A stretch of DNA of 64,000 nucleotides from Flavobacterium sp. RSP15 (lineage in GTDB: Bacteria; Bacteroidota; Bacteroidia; Flavobacteriales; Flavobacteriaceae). The translations under genes were made by a program, and so were the position numbers. The stretch covers positions 43,184 through 107,183 of the forward strand of contig NZ_RYDL01000008.1 of assembly GCF_003968755.1 (NCBI RefSeq), read 5' to 3'. This document shows positions 61,227 through 64,000 of the stretch, in pieces (positions within the stretch are counted from its first letter, which is position 1; every line of letters starts with the position of its first letter). The notes beneath the pieces were generated by a model. That model searched no databases and was not told the DNA's origin. It worked only from the letters and a program-made list of their open reading frames with translations.

Positions 61227-62535
61227 ATTTTTCTCTAATATAAATATCGATTGGAACGCCTGAAAAGTCCCAGTTTTCTCTAATTTTATTCTCCAGATAA
61301 CGTTTGTATGGTTCTTTTACATATTGTGGCATATTAGCAAAAAATACAAATTGTGGTGTAGGTGTTGGCAACTGCATGCAGTATTTAATTTTTACATACT
61401 TCCCTTTTGTTGCTGGTGGCGGGTAGGCTTCAATCACTTTCAACATAAATTCGTTGAATTTTGAAGTTGCAATATGCTGTTTTCTATTTTCAAATACTTT
61501 GACGGTTGCTTCTAATGCTTTTAACAAACGCTGTTTGGTCAAAGCCGAAACAAAAAGAATAGGCACATCCGTAAATGGCATCAATTCTTCTCTGATTTTA
61601 GCTTCATAATCCCGAGTTGACATCGTTTCTTTTTCGACTAAATCCCATTTGTTTACTAATATTACAACTCCTTTACGGTTTTTCTCAGCCAACCAGAATA
61701 TACTTTGATCCTGACCTTCAAATCCACGCGTGGCATCAATAATCAAAATGCAAATATCCGCATGCTCAATCGCACGAACCGAACGCATTACTGAGTAAAA
61801 CTCTAAATCTTCCTTCACTTTCGCTTTACGACGAATACCCGCAGTATCCACTAAGTTAAATTCGAAACCAAAACGGTCAAATTTTGTATCAATTGCATCC
61901 CGAGTTGTTCCCGCAATATCGGTAACAATATACCTGTCTTTACCAATTAAAGCATTGATAAAGCTTGATTTTCCAGCATTAGGACGTCCAACCACTGCAA
62001 AACGCGGCAATACCACTTCTTCCTGAGTTGGCTCTGGTTTTATAGGAAAAGCATCAATTAATGCATCTAATAAATCACCGGTTCCACTTCCTGAAATACT
62101 GGCAAACGTATAATATTCTCCTAAACCAAGGTTGTAAAACTCAATCGCATCTTTCTCACGCATGGAATTATCTACCTTGTTTACAGCCAGTAAAACTGGT
62201 TTTGTCACCTTACGCAACAATCGCGCAACGGCATCATCCATTGGAGTAATTCCTTCCTCTACATCTACCACAAAAATGATAACATCAGCCTCATCTATTG
62301 CAAGTTCGACTTGTTTACGGATTTCTCCTTCAAAAACATCATCAGAACCACGCACGTATCCGCCGGTATCAATTACAGAAAACTCTTTTCCGTTCCATTC
62401 GCTTTTTCCGTAGTTTCTGTCACGGGTCACTCCCGAAACAGAATCTACAATAGCTTCTCTTCTTTGTATCAGCCTATTGAAAAGGGTTGATTTCCCTACA
62501 TTAGGTCTTCCTACTATCGCAACAATGTTATTCAT
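61225..62535 (-). CDS. der: GTPase Der (EngA)
   Basis: A 436-residue ribosome-assembly GTPase with two tandem G domains: P-loops [14 protein letters not shown] (about 8-21) and [14 protein letters not shown] (about 181-194), switch DTGGY and DTAGI motifs, and NKVD and NKWD specificity motifs. A C-terminal KH-like domain ends it. It acts in maturation of the 50S subunit. Leftward, with a -7 box 23 bases upstream. Confidence 0.97.
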   Translation of the reverse strand: MNNIVAIVGRPNVGKSTLFNRLIQRREAIVDSVSGVTRDRNYGKSEWNGKEFSVIDTGGYVRGSDDVFEGEIRKQVELAIDEADVIIFVVDVEEGITPMDDAVARLLRKVTKPVLLAVNKVDNSMREKDAIEFYNLGLGEYYTFASISGSGTGDLLDALIDAFPIKPEPTQEEVVLPRFAVVGRPNAGKSSFINALIGKDRYIVTDIAGTTRDAIDTKFDRFGFEFNLVDTAGIRRKAKVKEDLEFYSVMRSVRAIEHADICILIIDATRGFEGQDQSIFWLAEKNRKGVVILVNKWDLVEKETMSTRDYEAKIREELMPFTDVPILFVSALTKQRLLKALEATVKVFENRKQHIATSKFNEFMLKVIEAYPPPATKGKYVKIKYCMQLPTPTPQFVFFANMPQYVKEPYKRYLENKIRENWDFSGVPIDIYIREK

Positions 62536-62557
62536 AATCCTATTTTCAAATATTTTG

Positions 62558-62565
62558 CAAAGGTA
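62558..62565 (-). promoter_or_regulatory. Candidate -7 box for der
   Basis: TACCTTTG on the minus strand matches TAnnTTTG, 23 bases before the der start. Confidence 0.5.
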
Positions 62566-62656
62566 TGCTTTTTTTAGTTTGTAGTGACTAGTTTTGAGTA
62601 TTCAGCAAAAAAGCACACTAACTGCACGCCTTCAAACTAAATTTCAATGCCTTTTT

Positions 62657-62739
62657 AGGAGCTATTTCCAGCTGTCCACTCTATCTTTTATGTTTTAAAG
62701 AAAAACATAAAAGGATGCCGTTCCCATCTGGGCTAGGGC
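62657..62739 (-). repeat. End-conserved hairpin repeat, copy D
   Basis: Read on the minus strand it starts with CCCAGATGGGAACGGCATCC and ends GGACAGCTGGAAATAGCTCC. The core is a perfect 12-bp stem, CTTTTATGTTTT (62685-62696) with its complement at 62702-62713. It lies between era and der. Confidence 0.75.
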
Positions 62740-62814
62740 ATTTCGAGTTCTACTATTATTTATCGTAAAATTTTTAGAGCTGAGCACTAAAAAACTGAAT
62801 CCGGAACAGTTGTC

Positions 62815-63702
62815 TTACTGATTATACCCAAATCGTTTCAACATATTAACGTTGCTACGCCAGTTTTTGTTGACTTTTACGTACAATTCAATATGGATTT
62901 GTTTTCCGAAAAACTTCTCCAAGTCGGCACGAGCTTCCATTCCTACTTTCTTCAAAGCGGCTCCTTTATGTCCGATGATGATTCCTTTTTGGGTTTCGCG
63001 CTCCACCATAATCAAAGAACGGATTCTGATAATGTTTTCATCCTCAAAAAACTCTTCGGTAACAATTTCTACGGCGTATGGAATTTCTTTACTATAATTC
63101 AATAATATTTTCTCCCGGATGGTTTCATTCACAAAGAAACGTTCTGGTTTGTCTGTCAATTGATCTTTCGGGTAATACGCCGGTGATTCCGGTAATAACT
63201 CAATGATACGTCCAAAAACTTCTGGCACATTAAAATTCTGCAAGGCAGATATTGGGAAAATTTCTGCATTTGGAACTTTGGCTGCCCAAAAAGCAACTTG
63301 CTCTTCTAGCTGCACTTGGTTTGAAGTATCAATTTTATTCAATAAAAGCAGAACTGGGATTGTGGCGTGAATAATTTTATTAAAGAAAGCTTCATCTTTC
63401 AAATCCTGCTCTCCAATTTCGACCATATAAATCAAGATATCAGCATCTTCAAAAGCAGACTTCACAAAATTCATCATAGATGCCTGCATTTCATAGGCAG
63501 GCTTTATAATTCCTGGCGTATCTGACAAGATCAATTGAAAATCTTCCCCGTTTACAATTCCAAGAATTCTATGGCGTGTTGTTTGTGCTTTTGAAGTAAT
63601 TATGGACAATCGTTCTCCAACAAAGGCATTCATTAATGTTGATTTTCCAACATTTGGATTCCCTATGATGTTTACAAAACCTGCTTTATGTGACATTTTC
63701 AA
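62815..63702 (-). CDS. era: GTPase Era
   Basis: A 295-residue GTPase that binds the 3' end of 16S rRNA during 30S maturation. P-loop [14 protein letters not shown] (about 14-27), switch DTPGI, NKID specificity motif and the C-terminal KH domain with IIIGHKGAALKKVGMEAR. Length is normal. Der follows about 280 bases downstream on the same strand but has its own -7 box, so co-transcription is only partial at most. Confidence 0.97.
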   Translation of the reverse strand: MKMSHKAGFVNIIGNPNVGKSTLMNAFVGERLSIITSKAQTTRHRILGIVNGEDFQLILSDTPGIIKPAYEMQASMMNFVKSAFEDADILIYMVEIGEQDLKDEAFFNKIIHATIPVLLLLNKIDTSNQVQLEEQVAFWAAKVPNAEIFPISALQNFNVPEVFGRIIELLPESPAYYPKDQLTDKPERFFVNETIREKILLNYSKEIPYAVEIVTEEFFEDENIIRIRSLIMVERETQKGIIIGHKGAALKKVGMEARADLEKFFGKQIHIELYVKVNKNWRSNVNMLKRFGYNQ

Positions 63703-63716
63703 TATAATTTATTGTG

Positions 63717-63724
63717 CAAAGGTA
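63717..63724 (-). promoter_or_regulatory. Candidate -7 box for era
   Basis: TACCTTTG on the minus strand matches TAnnTTTG, 15 bases before the era ATG. A weak TTTC sits about 20 bases further upstream. Confidence 0.5.
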
Positions 63725-63771
63725 GACATATCAAGTCAATAGACGAAATAAAACATTTTTTTAAATTTATG

Positions 63772-63802
63772 TTTGAATTTAGTAAATTTGGTTGTACATT
63801 TG
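63772..63802 (+). promoter_or_regulatory. Bacteroidota-type promoter of the tRNA genes
   Basis: TTTG at 63772-63775, exactly 19 bases, then TACATTTG at 63795-63802. This is the textbook TTTG-N19-TAnnTTTG arrangement, ending 12 bases before the first tRNA. Confidence 0.88.
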
Positions 63803-63814
63803 CAGTCGAAACAA

Positions 63815-63887
63815 CGCGGGATAGAGCAGTAGGCAGCTCGTCGGGCTCATAACCCGAAGGTCACTGGTTCGAGTCCAGTTCCCGCTA
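63815..63887 (+). tRNA. Initiator tRNA-fMet (CAT), first copy
   Basis: A full cloverleaf of 73 bases: acceptor CGCGGGA/TCCCGCT, D stem GAGC/GCTC, anticodon stem TCGGG/CCCGA with loop CTCATAA, T stem ACTGG/CCAGT, discriminator A. The three G:C pairs in the anticodon stem and the unpaired first position (C1 opposite U72) mark it as the initiator, not the elongator. CCA is not encoded. Confidence 0.95.
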
Positions 63888-63921
63888 CTAAGTTAATCAT
63901 ATTGAGATTACAAACGCACAT

Positions 63922-63994
63922 CGCGGGATAGAGCAGTAGGCAGCTCGTCGGGCTCATAACCCGAAGGTCACTGGTTCGAGTCCAGTTCCCGCTA
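63922..63994 (+). tRNA. Initiator tRNA-fMet (CAT), second copy
   Basis: It is identical to the first copy base for base and starts 107 bases after it, in the same orientation. The 34-base spacer has no promoter of its own, so both are probably made as one transcript. Confidence 0.95.
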
Positions 63995-64000
63995 CTAAGA

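Overview
The window looks like a chromosomal piece of a Flavobacterium-like member of the Bacteroidota (Flavobacteriaceae). Reasons visible in the sequence: AT-rich DNA, two SusC/SusD pairs, type IX secretion C-terminal sorting domains on two large secreted proteins, many promoters of the Bacteroidota form TTTG-N19-TAnnTTTG, weak Shine-Dalgarno signals, and a gene set (long aromatic amino acid hydroxylase, GSCFA, DUF4230, DUF5522, TIGR04283-type glycosyltransferase, PorV/PorQ-like protein) typical of that family. I see no phage, CRISPR array, rRNA operon or intact transposase.

Layout. 1-9.6 kb: an acyltransferase; a leftward glycosyltransferase-SDR-VOC operon behind recQ; a rightward kdsD-tatC-AhpD-like operon; lptB; an MntA/HepT toxin-antitoxin pair. 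9.6-14.1 kb: leftward pssA-GH25 lysozyme, then a PorV-like barrel and a DUF4105/Lnb-like lipoprotein acyltransferase candidate. 14.7-24.6 kb: two divergent SusC/SusD pairs without glycoside hydrolases or regulators. 25.2-34.3 kb: rnhB, lipB, a decayed lipoprotein gene, lysS, a Spy-like protein, hemL, a glucosaminidase/LysM lipoprotein and a PLP enzyme. 34.3-46.5 kb: a T9SS cargo protein, several pseudogenes, DUF5522, hutU, small lipoproteins, truncated haemoglobin, an aromatic amino acid hydroxylase, DUF4230, GSCFA and a GxxExxY pseudogene. 46.5-64 kb: alaS, an M23 peptidase, MerR-LemA-TPM-TPM, an Rrf2 regulator with a TonB receptor, an M36 protease, DUF2490, der, era and two identical initiator tRNA genes.

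Most genes are housekeeping. The unusual content lies between them. The rightward SusCD pair is bracketed by inverted copies of a 126-128 bp repeat with short terminal inverted repeats. That block is bracketed in turn by a degenerate copy of the 5' end of rnhB on one side and the real rnhB on the other, so it looks like an inserted unit. A second repeat family has conserved outer ends and copy-specific cores; in two copies the core stems differ in sequence but still pair. Five protein-coding pseudogenes or fragments can be reconstructed from intergenic DNA. One of them, GxxExxY, keeps an unbroken frame interrupted by four TAA codons.

Working together: pssA, lptB, kdsD, tatC, the Lnb candidate, the M23, GH25 and glucosaminidase enzymes and the PlsC-like enzyme all serve envelope biogenesis. 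The Sus pairs, the TonB receptor, the M36 protease and the T9SS cargo serve uptake and digestion of polymers or organic nutrients. lysS, alaS, the initiator tRNAs, der and era serve translation and ribosome assembly.
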